64,000 nucleotides of DNA, taken from assembly GCA_017795105.1 (NCBI GenBank), contig CP051247.1:2356001-2420000 (forward strand). Direction: 5' to 3'. This DNA is from Planctomycetaceae bacterium. Lineage in GTDB: Bacteria > Planctomycetota > Planctomycetia > Planctomycetales > Planctomycetaceae. The translations under genes and the position numbers were made by a program. Shown here piece by piece: positions 56,870 to 64,000 of this stretch (positions are counted from its first letter, which is position 1; each line of letters begins with the position of its first letter). The notes under the pieces were generated by a model. That model saw nothing but the letters and a program-made list of their open reading frames with translations. It was not told the DNA's origin and made no database searches.

Positions 56870-57322
56870 ATGATTGACATAGCAGCGATGGATGACGACA
56901 CACTCCTCGACACAATGAGTCATGTTGCCTTTCAAAAGTTAGCCCTCGTCGAGAACGATCTCTCCAGAGTCGAAGAGCCATACCGCACGGTCGCCATGAT
57001 TATCGCGGCTCAAGGAGTCATCGATAATGGCGGTCTCGTCTACTTTTTTGAAAATGACTGGCCACACACTCCGCCGTATTCCGTTTACGCCGATGCGTAC
57101 GAGCGCATCGGCCGATTGGCGGCCGCCCGCGCGATCCGCGATGCCGCGGCATCATTCGGCATTGAAACTCCCGAAAAGAACGTCGAAGCACGACGCCAGT
57201 TCATCGAAGATCACTACAACGAGAGTGAGTTTGGGGTCGATTGCTGGGAAGACTGCATCTGTGGGGACGAAACGGTGCTGAGCGCCCTCGCAGAATGGGT
57301 ACGCAAGAACCCGCCCGAATAG
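56870..57322 (+). CDS. DUF4375 (DMP19-like) protein
   Basis: 150 residues from ATG 56870, with AAGGA 10-14 bases upstream; ATG 56861 has no room for a ribosome site. Contains QGVIDNGGLVYFFENDW followed by AYERIGRLAAARAIRDAAASFG, the pattern of DUF4375/DMP19-type domains (vNNGGFxQyfxN). Family function is not settled; a Neisseria member is a DNA mimic and others are found beside polymorphic toxins as immunity-like genes. No toxin gene is visible here. Moderately confident family call. Confidence 0.6.
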   Translation: MIDIAAMDDDTLLDTMSHVAFQKLALVENDLSRVEEPYRTVAMIIAAQGVIDNGGLVYFFENDWPHTPPYSVYADAYERIGRLAAARAIRDAAASFGIETPEKNVEARRQFIEDHYNESEFGVDCWEDCICGDETVLSALAEWVRKNPPE

Positions 57323-57555
57323 AATAGCAGCCGCCGAACTGATGGATGTGGGTCAACTTCAGCTCACGCAACCAGGGTCACCGCTATCCCGTACGAACGA
57401 TCTGGATTCTTCTCATTCACGTCGGTTTGATAAATGGGCACTGTTTGCGGTGATTTCCACTTTATGCACTGACAGACGGAAATCAGTGCAACTAATCCGG
57501 GTCAGCTCGCGTCTCAAGGAACAGACACTCCCGCGTTCTTTACACGGAGATCCCC

Positions 57556-58008
57556 ATGTCCAGACGCTCCCTCTTCCTGACTGCGATAGCCTCCGCCGCG
57601 ATTCTGCTGACGAACCTTTGCGCCGCCTACGCGATTGCCGGCAAGATCGAGTCCGCCGATGGCATCGCCTTCTCGTCGGACTACCCGGAACACGCTCAAG
57701 AGCAGATCCGACAAACGCTGCTCGCCGACAGCCTGACGTTCACGGACGGCTACTTCGTGAACTGGATCTCCACCCTGCACTTCCAAGGCGACACAACCGC
57801 ATTGAACAAACTCGCCGAGAGCCTCGCCGCCTGTGAAGGGACGACCGTTCGCGTAAGTTTCACGAGGTCAGACGCTGACTTCGACTGGGAAGTGATCCAC
57901 GATGCCCACTCGAACGACTTCCAGATCCGAATCAATCTCAACTCCGAACGAATCGAACTCGAAGCGCTGGTCATTCCCCCCGCCAAAGGGCCAACGCCGG
58001 ACAGATAG
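57556..58008 (+). CDS. Small secreted protein of unknown function
   Basis: 150 residues, CGGAGA ribosome site 8 bases before ATG 57556. Signal peptide MSRRSLFLTAIASAAILLTNLCAAYA then a short alpha/beta domain (IESADGIAFSSDYPEHAQEQIRQTLL ... DADFDWEVIHDAHSNDFQIRINLNSERIELEALVIPP). I do not recognise the family. Located between repeat-bearing gaps, next to the family H repeat pair. Confidence 0.6.
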   Translation: MSRRSLFLTAIASAAILLTNLCAAYAIAGKIESADGIAFSSDYPEHAQEQIRQTLLADSLTFTDGYFVNWISTLHFQGDTTALNKLAESLAACEGTTVRVSFTRSDADFDWEVIHDAHSNDFQIRINLNSERIELEALVIPPAKGPTPDR

Positions 58009-58029
58009 CGGCATCCCAACCCGAAGACA

Positions 58030-58100
58030 GTAGGTCAGGCACCGCCTGACGTGATTGCTGCGAGCAACGTCATTCGAACGTCAGGCAATGCCTGACCTAC
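58030..58100. repeat. Inverted pair of GTAG-foot palindromes, family H (BIME-like)
   Basis: Unit 1 (58030-58051): GTAG then GTCAGGC-ACC-GCCTGAC then G. Unit 2 (58079-58100), inverted: CGTCAGGC-ATT-GCCTGAC read in, then CTAC. 27 unique bases between. Sits after the small secreted protein and before the beta-helix gene end. Confidence 0.85.
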
Positions 58101-58124
58101 GGGGTTGTCCTGCTGCGACGTTGG

Positions 58125-59543
58125 TTAGTCCTTCGTCGCGTTCTCTGCTCCGAGGACGGGGGCGCTGATGTAGTTATCCCGCAGCATGTACTGGTCGCAT
58201 TCCTTCAGTTCGATTGAGCATTCCGGTTCGCCGTCGGAACCGAACAGGCAGTCGGAGACGCGGGAGCGGGTTACGTTTTCCAGCAGCAGACCGCAGCGGC
58301 CGTATTCGAGAATCGTGTTGTTGGTCACGTTCATGCGGTCACAGTTTCGCATCTGGACGGCTGCGATTTCGTGGTTGGTGCCGGTGATCATGTTGGCGTT
58401 CAGCACGCAGTCCTGGCAGTCCTCGATCAGCAGGCCGAGCGTGGCCTGGGAGCCGTCGCTGTAGTGGTAGCGGGGGTTCCGGTCGAACACGTTGCTGGCC
58501 AGGATGACATCTTTGCAGTCGTTCATTCGCAGGTCGCAGGTGTAGCCTTTCCAGATGGTGTTGCCGGTGATCGTGACGCCCCGGCAATGCTTCAGGTCGA
58601 TGTTGAACTGCACGTCGGAAAGAATGTTATCGGCGATCGTGATATGACCGTGGCGGGTTTCGTCGGTGAAAGTGAGCGGGTTGCCGGTGCCGTCGATGCG
58701 GATGTTGGCGGACTCGACCGCGTCGTGAGCGTGCTGAATCGTGCAGCCGATGATGGCGACTTCGCCGATCGAACTGTTGCTGCCATCGATATGCACATTG
58801 GCGCTTGGCGGGGCGCTCTCATCGCCCATGTTGCCTTCGATGTCGCAGGTGCCGATCTGCAGATTGCGGATTTCCGAATCGAGCGAGACGACGCCCCCCT
58901 GCTGGTTGTAGCTGATGTGGCAGTTGCAGATGTTGATCTGGTGCAGGTTGAGATGATCGAGGAAGACGCCGATGCCGCTGTTCTCGTAGAGGTGACACTC
59001 CGAAAGAATGACGTTGCGGTTACGATCGATGAGATGCACGGCATGACGGCACTTGCGGATCGTCAGCCGGCTCAGCGTCAGTTGCATGGTTCCTTTGGCT
59101 TCGACGCCGTTCGCATCCGCATGAGTGCCGACGATCTCGATGCCATCCATCAGCGGGGTTCGCTGTTGTTCCCAGACATCCTCCTTCACCGTGTGGGGAG
59201 CAGCCGTGCCGCCGTGTGTGCCGATGAAGCGGACCGCCGGCCCTGCTCCGTTCATTTCGAGCCGGGCAACGCCATCGCCATGCAGCGAAGTGAAGCCGAC
59301 TTCATCGAGCCGAATTTCGAGCGGCTTCGACAGCTTGAAGGTTCCTTTGCCGAAGCGGATAGAACCGACGCCGCTGTCGATGATCGTCTGGATTCGTTCG
59401 GTATCGTCCTCGGAATCGGCGATTGCTTCGATGTATCCGGGGATGGAGACCTCCGACTTCGGCTGCTCCGGAATCGACTCGGTGGCCGAGAGACGGACGA
59501 GACCAAACATCAGCAGCAGGACAACAGCAATGCGAAACGACAT
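58125..59543 (-). CDS. Secreted right-handed beta-helix protein
   Basis: 472 residues from ATG 59543 with GAGGGAG upstream; the frame is open further but carries no signal. Signal peptide (MSFRIAVVLLLMFGLVRLSA). Starts with a pectate-lyase/PbH1 N-cap (DTERIQTIIDSGVGSIRFGKGTFKL) and then many short turns such as NVILSECHLYENSGIGV, INICNCHISYNQQGGV, VTITGNTIWKG, DVILASNVFDRN and RMNVTNNTILEYG, a parallel beta-helix. Several repeats carry Asn ladders. Likely a polysaccharide-binding or lyase-like extracellular protein; no catalytic residues could be assigned. Confidence 0.83.
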   Translation of the reverse strand: MSFRIAVVLLLMFGLVRLSATESIPEQPKSEVSIPGYIEAIADSEDDTERIQTIIDSGVGSIRFGKGTFKLSKPLEIRLDEVGFTSLHGDGVARLEMNGAGPAVRFIGTHGGTAAPHTVKEDVWEQQRTPLMDGIEIVGTHADANGVEAKGTMQLTLSRLTIRKCRHAVHLIDRNRNVILSECHLYENSGIGVFLDHLNLHQINICNCHISYNQQGGVVSLDSEIRNLQIGTCDIEGNMGDESAPPSANVHIDGSNSSIGEVAIIGCTIQHAHDAVESANIRIDGTGNPLTFTDETRHGHITIADNILSDVQFNIDLKHCRGVTITGNTIWKGYTCDLRMNDCKDVILASNVFDRNPRYHYSDGSQATLGLLIEDCQDCVLNANMITGTNHEIAAVQMRNCDRMNVTNNTILEYGRCGLLLENVTRSRVSDCLFGSDGEPECSIELKECDQYMLRDNYISAPVLGAENATKD

Positions 59544-59669
59544 CAGGGCGGCTCCCTCTTTGAGAATCTCACAGGTGGGACGGACTGGCAGGCGGTTGCA
59601 GTTCAGCGGTGATCGATCATAATGACAGATCGGTAATTTTTCTCTTGTCACGCAAAGGAACCAGCCGGC

Positions 59670-60080
59670 ATGTCTCAGGATCAGCAAGACTCTTCAGACA
59701 AGAAACTCCATATCGACGAAGACTGGAAATCAAAGGTCGAAGCCGAACGCTCCGCGGAAACGGGCGATCAGGACCAGCCAGCCGCAGCGGATGGGGACGC
59801 CCCCGAGCAGATCGATGCCAGCCAGCTTCCGCCGGCGAGTTTCCCATTGCTCGTCTCGATGTTCTCGACCCAGGCAATGGTCGCACTCGGTCTCATCCCC
59901 AATCCGATGACCAACAAGCCGGACCTCCAGCCCGCTCTGGCCCGGCATTACATCGACCTGCTCGCCGTGCTCGAAGAAAAGACCAAGGGCAACCTGGAGC
60001 AGGAAGAGAACCAGATGATTACGCAGACCGTTCACGAACTGCGAATGATCTATGTGCAGCAGACGGGCCAGAAAGCCTGA
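59670..60080 (+). CDS. DUF1844 protein
   Basis: 136 residues. The N-terminal 50 residues are hydrophilic and disordered; the core from about 55 is FPLLVSMFSTQAMVALGLIPNPMTNK ... DLARHYIDLLAVLEEKTKGNLEQEENQMI, the DUF1844 helical domain found across planctomycetes, acidobacteria and deltaproteobacteria. No enzymatic residues known. Small cytoplasmic protein of unknown role. Followed after about 115 bases by the sulfatase-methyltransferase pair. Confidence 0.85.
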   Translation: MSQDQQDSSDKKLHIDEDWKSKVEAERSAETGDQDQPAAADGDAPEQIDASQLPPASFPLLVSMFSTQAMVALGLIPNPMTNKPDLQPALARHYIDLLAVLEEKTKGNLEQEENQMITQTVHELRMIYVQQTGQKA

Positions 60081-60194
60081 TCGCCCGTCGCGACCGATCA
60101 TCGACCGAGGGGTGCCACTGCTGGCTCGTCCAGCAGTGCGGATTCACAATCGCTGTATTGCCATGACTTCCCGACTACTCCAGTGGACTCGACC

Positions 60195-61670
60195 ATGAAG
60201 TGCTCAATGCCGTGTTCCCTCGTTCGTTTTCTTCCTGTGCTCCTCGGTCTCATTCTCGCGATGTCGAGTGAGAGTCCGGTTCAGGCGGCGGATCAGCCGA
60301 ACGTGCTGTTCATCATTTCCGATGACCTCTCGGCAGAGGCCCTCTCCTGTTACGGCAACGAGCAGTGCCAGACGCCGGCGATCGATTCCATCGCGGAACG
60401 TGGCATCCGCTTCACGCGGGCCTACTGCCAGTTCCCGATCTGCGGTCCCTCCCGGGCCGCGCTGATGTCGGGGATGTATCCGGAATCGATCGGCGTGATG
60501 GGCAATGGCGGTGCCAATAACTTTACGAAGAACCTCGGCGATCGCCCGTCGATGTCCCAGCACTTCCGGAATCACGATTACTACGTCGCCCGCGTCAGCA
60601 AGATCTACCACATGCGGGTGCCCGGCGACATCACGGCTGGCGTCTCCGGTCCCGATCATGAGGCATCGTGGACCGAGCGGTTCAACATGCATGCTCCGGA
60701 ATGGATGACCAAAGGCGAGCACATCCATCTCACCAACGAGAATCTGAACTTCGACAAGGACAAGCACTACGGACTCGGCTTCGGCGGCGCGTTCTATGTC
60801 GTGAAAGGCGAGAGCGATGGCCGCGAACAGCCGGATGTGATGGCGACCGACAAGGCGATCGAGCTGATGAAAGCTCATCGCGACGAGCCGTTTTTCCTGG
60901 CCGTGGGGCTGGTCCGTCCGCACGTGCCGCTCGTCGCTCCGGCCAGTTATTACGATCCCTATCCGCCGAAGGAAATGCAACTCGCTCCCGAAGTCGAGAA
61001 TGACCTGGCCGATATTCCGAAGCCAGGCATCTCCAAGACGTCCCGCAGCAGCGGACTGGCCGGCAAGCCAGGCAAACAGCAGGAAGTGCTTTCCGCGTAC
61101 TACGCCAGCGTCGCATTCATGGATGCCCAGGTCGGGCGTCTGCTTGAGGCGCTCCGTGAGCTCGACCTCGACGAAGAGACGATCGTCGTCTTCACCTCCG
61201 ATCACGGCTATCACCTCGGCGAACATTCCTTCTGGCAGAAGATGAGCCTGCACGAAGAATCCGCCCGTATTCCCCTGGTCATTTCCACTCCCAGCGGCCC
61301 GGCCGGTTCCACCTCGGAGGCCCTCGCTGAACAGATTGACCTGTATCCGACGCTCGCGGAACTGTCGGGGCTCGATGTTCCCGAACACGTGCAGGGGAAA
61401 TCGCTGGCGCCCGTTATTCGGGGAGAAGCCAAAGGCGTTCGCCGAGCGGCTTATTCCGTGACCGGCAACGGGCAATTGCTGCGAACCGACAAATGGGCGT
61501 ATATCAAATATCGTGATGGATCGCAGGAGCTCTATAATATGGAGAACGATCCTCGTCAGTACCGCAATCTGGCGGACTCGGCTGACCATGCCGACATTCT
61601 GCAGCGGATGGATGCCGCCGTGACGAGCAAGCGGAACGAGCTCAAACCGAAAGCCGGTGGTCGACAATGA
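60195..61670 (+). CDS. Secreted type I sulfatase (iduronate-2-sulfatase-like)
   Basis: 491 residues from ATG 60195; GTG 60183 is an alternative. Signal peptide about 8-31 (ends SPVQAA). Metal pair in FIISDDLSAEAL; formylglycine Cys C83 in CGPSRAALMSG (C-x-P-S-R). Further SKIYHMRVPGD and FTSDHGYHLGEHSFWQK support the iduronate-2-sulfatase-like branch (GHHLxExxxW). Needs formylglycine-generating enzyme, not seen here. Acts outside the cytoplasm on sulfated glycans. Its stop overlaps the next start (ATGA). Confidence 0.9.
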   Translation: MKCSMPCSLVRFLPVLLGLILAMSSESPVQAADQPNVLFIISDDLSAEALSCYGNEQCQTPAIDSIAERGIRFTRAYCQFPICGPSRAALMSGMYPESIGVMGNGGANNFTKNLGDRPSMSQHFRNHDYYVARVSKIYHMRVPGDITAGVSGPDHEASWTERFNMHAPEWMTKGEHIHLTNENLNFDKDKHYGLGFGGAFYVVKGESDGREQPDVMATDKAIELMKAHRDEPFFLAVGLVRPHVPLVAPASYYDPYPPKEMQLAPEVENDLADIPKPGISKTSRSSGLAGKPGKQQEVLSAYYASVAFMDAQVGRLLEALRELDLDEETIVVFTSDHGYHLGEHSFWQKMSLHEESARIPLVISTPSGPAGSTSEALAEQIDLYPTLAELSGLDVPEHVQGKSLAPVIRGEAKGVRRAAYSVTGNGQLLRTDKWAYIKYRDGSQELYNMENDPRQYRNLADSADHADILQRMDAAVTSKRNELKPKAGGRQ

Positions 61671-62533
61671 CCGTCACCGAACATGTTGCCACACCCGACC
61701 AGCCGCTCGATCCCGAACTGCGGTTCGGCTTCGGGAAGAACTGGCAGAAGTTTCTGAATCTGCTCAACGAGCATCGCATCGAACAGGCCCAGGCCTCGCT
61801 GCTCGAGTTCTGGCCCAAAGAGGTCGAACGCCCCGCCTTTCTGGACGCCGGATCCGGCTCGGGAACCTTCAGTCTCGCGGCTCGCAAGCTCGGGGCACGG
61901 GTTGTCTCGTTCGATTTCGACCCGAATTCTGTGGCCTGCACGCAGCAACTCCGCAAGCAGTTCTTTCCCGACGAAAACGACTGGCGCATCGAGCAGGGCT
62001 CTGTTCTCGACCACAGCTTTCTAGCCCGGCTCGGGACCTTCGACATCGTTTACAGCTGGGGCGTGCTGCACCACACCGGCGCGATGTGGCTCGGTATGGA
62101 GAATCTGATCAGCAACGTGAAACCGGGCGGCCTGCTCGTGGTCGCTCTGTATAACGACCAGGGCCGCAAGTCAGATTTCTGGCGGACTGTGAAGCGAATC
62201 TACTGCAGTGGAACCTTCGGCCGCTGGTTCATCACCGGCGACTTCGTGCCGTTGTTTCTGGCGGCATTCTTCGTGAACGATCTCCGCCGCTTCCGCAATC
62301 CGTTGGCCCGCTATCGCTCGGCTCACGATGCCCGCGGCATGTCGGTCGTGACGGACATCATCGACTGGATCGGCGGGTATCCGTTCGAAGTCGCCAAACC
62401 GCACCAGGTCCGCGAGTTCTACAAGAACCACGGCTTCGATCTCGTCGAGCAAAAACTGACCCGCAGCCTCGGCTGCAACGAATTCGTCTTCCGCCGCCAG
62501 CAGGACAAAACCGCCCCAACGTCGTGGATCTGA
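61667..62533 (+). CDS. SAM-dependent class I methyltransferase
   Basis: 288 residues. Rossmann fold with motif I FLDAGSGSGTFSLA (about 57-70), VVSFDFDPNSV (motif II), IVYSWGVLHHTGAMWLGMENL (motif IV region) and KPGGLLVVALYN. Central part matches methyltransferase domains 11/25; the C-terminal 110 residues (WIGGYPFEVAKPHQVREFYKNHGFDLVEQKL) fit the family of small-molecule or lipid/sugar methyltransferases. No substrate assigned. Starts inside the sulfatase stop, so co-translated; the partnership is uncommon. Confidence 0.82.
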   Translation: MTVTEHVATPDQPLDPELRFGFGKNWQKFLNLLNEHRIEQAQASLLEFWPKEVERPAFLDAGSGSGTFSLAARKLGARVVSFDFDPNSVACTQQLRKQFFPDENDWRIEQGSVLDHSFLARLGTFDIVYSWGVLHHTGAMWLGMENLISNVKPGGLLVVALYNDQGRKSDFWRTVKRIYCSGTFGRWFITGDFVPLFLAAFFVNDLRRFRNPLARYRSAHDARGMSVVTDIIDWIGGYPFEVAKPHQVREFYKNHGFDLVEQKLTRSLGCNEFVFRRQQDKTAPTSWI

Positions 62534-62555
62534 CGACCAGTTCGAGCTGGGATTC

Positions 62556-62573
62556 ACCACGGAGACACGGAGG
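62556..62573 (+). repeat. Single copy of the accacagagacacagagg-type repeat
   Basis: ACCACGGAGACACGGAGG, 22 bases after the methyltransferase stop. Related to the inverted pair at 12940-13076. Confidence 0.6.
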
Positions 62574-62590
62574 ACACTGTTAGAATGCAG

Positions 62591-62840
62591 GGATGGCACA
62601 GAGATTCATCTCTGTGTTGCGAAGCAACAGGAGGCTTGTCTTCGATGTTCGGACAAGCAAAAACGCCACCCCGGATGGCCCAGACGTGCACGTCTGGGTG
62701 ACGAAGTCACAAGAAAGAAGCTTTGCATCGTCGAAGAGACCGGTACGCTCTGGGGAGACAACATAAGTGGCCCCAACACGTTTGCTGGAAGAACGCCGGT
62801 GAGCGACCTCTTGTGACTGCGTCACTCAGACGTACGCGAC
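62591..62840. repeat. Mosaic repeat element, copy 1 (B + D modules, about 250 bases)
   Basis: Order: palindrome CACAGAGAT-TC-ATCTCTGTG (62597-62616), TTGCGAAGCAA, AGGAGGCTTGTCTTC, palindrome CCAGACGTGCACGTCTGG (62680-62697), GTGACGAAGTCACAAG, then ACGCTCTGGGGAGACA, CCCCAACACGTTTGCTGG, GGTGAGCGACCTCTTGTG and CACTCAGACG. Same order and spacing in copy 2 at 63332; by eye roughly four fifths of bases match. Confidence 0.8.
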
Positions 62841-63298
62841 TTACGGAATTGCGGAATCCATCGACAAGTGACGTGAAAAATCCCTGCTGCTACTGCCGCG
62901 ACAATTGCCAGACGAAGTTGCGAGAAGGAACTCACCCATGCTCCAACGAAATGTCCGAGCGCATGAGCAAGGAGAAGGATTGTACCGAAGGACTGTAGCC
63001 GTTCGACGAGTTGACTCATCACCGTATCGGGGTTGCTTCCTCGCCCCCGTGAAACGTTTCGAGAAAGAGAGCCAAGGACGATTCCTCCCATAAGCCCGAC
63101 TGCGAGAAGTCCCGTCGCAGCGATGTAGAATTGCGGTAACTCGTAGGGCGCAAACGTATGTCCTGGAAGCGAAATAAGCGGCGCGAGAAACATGCAGGCA
63201 TAGTAGACGTAGCGGATTGGCCACATTAGTCGAATCGACTGCCACACTATGGCTGCAGTTTTTTTCTTCAAAGACCGCAGGAACCGAAAGGGATTCAT
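62822..63298 (-). CDS. Small polytopic membrane protein of unknown function
   Basis: 158 residues, AAGGA six bases before the ATG at 63298. Four hydrophobic helices: about 24-42 (WPIRYVYYACMFLAPLISL), 55-77 (PQFYIAATGLLAVGLMGGIVLGSL), 105-122 (ILLLAHALGHFVGAWV) and 128-145 (LRLAIVAAVAAGIFHVTC). Not recognised. It is flanked on both sides by copies of a 250-base repeat, and its last residues and stop codon lie inside the copy at 62591-62840, so the original C-terminus may have been replaced. Confidence 0.65.
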   Translation of the reverse strand: MNPFRFLRSLKKKTAAIVWQSIRLMWPIRYVYYACMFLAPLISLPGHTFAPYELPQFYIAATGLLAVGLMGGIVLGSLSRNVSRGRGSNPDTVMSQLVERLQSFGTILLLAHALGHFVGAWVSSFSQLRLAIVAAVAAGIFHVTCRWIPQFRKSRTSE

Positions 63299-63331
63299 TT
63301 CAATCCTTCAAACTCAATCTTCGAATCGACA

Positions 63332-63600
63332 GGGATGGCACAGAGATTCATCTCTGTGTTGCGAAGCAACAGGAGGCTTGTCTTCAGCATTCGGTCCATT
63401 GAGAACGCCCACCGCGGATGGCTCAGACGTGCACGTCTGGGTGACGAAGTCACAGGAAGAAGCTGTGCATCCCCGAGTGACCGGGACGCTCTGGGGAGAC
63501 CAGATAAGTCGCCCCAACACGTTTGCCGGAAGAACGTCGGTGAGCGACCTCTTGTGGCTGCGCCACTCAGACGCACGCGTCTGAGCCATCCTTTTCGTGG
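63332..63600. repeat. Mosaic repeat element, copy 2
   Basis: CACAGAGAT-TC-ATCTCTGTG at 63339-63358, TTGCGAAGCAA, AGGAGGCTTGTCTTC, palindrome CAGACGTGCACGTCTG (63424-63439), GTGACGAAGTCACAGG, then the same downstream blocks as copy 1, ending in a full palindrome CTCAGACGC-AC-GCGTCTGAG (about 63567-63586) that is truncated in copy 1. Confidence 0.8.
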
Positions 63601-63621
63601 AGGGCATCCGGCGTGATTTAG

Positions 63622-63645
63622 CATGCCCATGCGAGCGTGGGTATG
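63622..63645. repeat. Family C palindrome, copy 3
   Basis: CATGCCCATG-CGAG-CGTGGGTATG: compared with copy 1 two stem bases have changed, leaving G-T pairs. Adjacent to the right end of mosaic copy 2. Confidence 0.6.
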
Positions 63646-63661
63646 GCACCCGATTCAAGGC

Positions 63662-64000
63662 TTAGTCGCAGTCTTCCATGCCGAGGCGATCGTTGATCAG
63701 GTCGACCATCTGGCGGAGGCGGCCGATTTCCCGGCGGTTGAAATTGAGGCGCAATCGGGGGAGATGCAGCAGGTGCGGGTCGTTGGCTTCGACCGGATCG
63801 GCTTCTGTCTTTTCAATCTTCCCGGTCTCACACAGCTCGCCGAATTCCTGGTTGAGTTCTTCGACGAACTCATCGCTCGGCTCCACCTGCAGACGCAGCA
63901 CCAGATCGCCCTTCACGTAACGCATGCTGTGGTAAACACAGTAGAACCGCATCACCTCTTCGACGGCGTCATCGATGTTCTGGCAGACGCGATAGAGTGA
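63662..64000 (-). CDS. LOG/TIGR00730-type Rossmann protein, C-terminal part (start outside window)
   Basis: Open to the right edge, so only the last 112 residues are visible: the frame reads SLYRVCQNIDDAVEEVMRFY from base 64000, then YHSMRYVKGDLVLRL and a final LLHLPRLRLNFNRREIGRLR. From memory this resembles the C-terminal extension of LOG-family (lysine-decarboxylase-like) nucleotide phosphoribohydrolases in planctomycetes, which often have such a tail after the Rossmann core. The PGGxGTxxE motif would lie outside. Family call is moderate; without the core it cannot be proven. Confidence 0.5.
   Translation of the reverse strand, partial: SLYRVCQNIDDAVEEVMRFYCVYHSMRYVKGDLVLRLQVEPSDEFVEELNQEFGELCETGKIEKTEADPVEANDPHLLHLPRLRLNFNRREIGRLRQMVDLINDRLGMEDCD

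Noticed and set aside
57342..57836. A 164-residue plus-strand frame before and across the small secreted protein gene
   Set aside because: The overlapping frame starting at 57556 has a ribosome site and a signal peptide, while this one is rich in Arg, Pro and His and lacks both.
62580..62825. An 81-residue minus-strand frame inside mosaic repeat copy 1
   Set aside because: The corresponding frame in copy 2 (63314-63658) shifts relative to it, so coding is not conserved between copies; it is a by-product of the repeat.
62591..63650. CRISPR array
   Set aside because: Repeated palindromes here are two copies of a 250-base mosaic, not short repeats at regular spacing, and no cas genes are in the window.

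Overview
The window (about 64 kb, GC-rich) reads as a chromosomal segment of a planctomycete, probably of the Planctomyces/Rubinisphaera/Gimesia kind. This is inferred from the gene mix: several formylglycine-type sulfatases, DUF1080, FG-GAP, beta-helix and DUF58/BatA-like proteins, a very large secretin with Gly/Gln-rich inserts, and many intergenic palindromic repeats. The genus is a guess. No rRNA, tRNA, CRISPR array, phage or complete insertion sequence was found.

Region by region. 1-8.7 kb: end of a nitrate assimilation operon (nitrate ABC ATPase, GAF protein, DmsB-DmsC fusion, NasA, NirA, FAD/NAD(P)H flavoprotein), tightly packed with ATGA overlaps. 8.7-12.9 kb: PAS histidine kinase plus FixJ-like regulator, then an FdhF/YdeP-type molybdenum oxidoreductase. 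13.4-23.1 kb: DNase I-fold protein, conserved unknown, argB, DUF1080, DUF58, an ATP-grasp/BatA-like pair and a GNAT protein, separated by repeat-filled gaps. 23.7-27 kb: dnaA and fumC. 27.5-29.9 kb: HxlR regulator and aldehyde dehydrogenase, divergent from a cupin, with two palindromic operators between. 30-41.6 kb: a minus-strand surface-polysaccharide cluster (nucleotide-sugar dehydrogenase, sulfotransferase, flippase, acyltransferase, two glycosyltransferases, polymerase, initiating sugar transferase) followed by a metallophosphoesterase and a sulfatase. 41.8-45.3 kb: FG-GAP protein, Tat-exported beta-propeller, HpaI-type aldolase. 45.9-55.6 kb: mfd, a parvulin isomerase and a 1495-residue secretin. 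56-58 kb: small accessory genes. 58-64 kb: beta-helix protein, DUF1844, sulfatase, methyltransferase, a small membrane protein between two copies of a 250-bp repeat, and the end of a LOG-family gene.

How the genes work together. In the nitrate block, a membrane quinol module (DmsBC) appears to feed NasA, and a flavoprotein with an RnfB-like Fe-S domain appears to feed NirA; both NirA and the flavoprotein start with the same short motif. The polysaccharide cluster looks like a complete Wzx/Wzy route making a sulfated polymer.

The least explained layer is intergenic. At least four unrelated palindrome families share a GTAG foot, the hallmark of REP elements processed by RAYT transposases, and several occur as inverted pairs. 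Other hairpin families form mosaic clusters near 18.5-19.2, 27.0-27.3, 45.3-45.8 and 62.6-63.6 kb.
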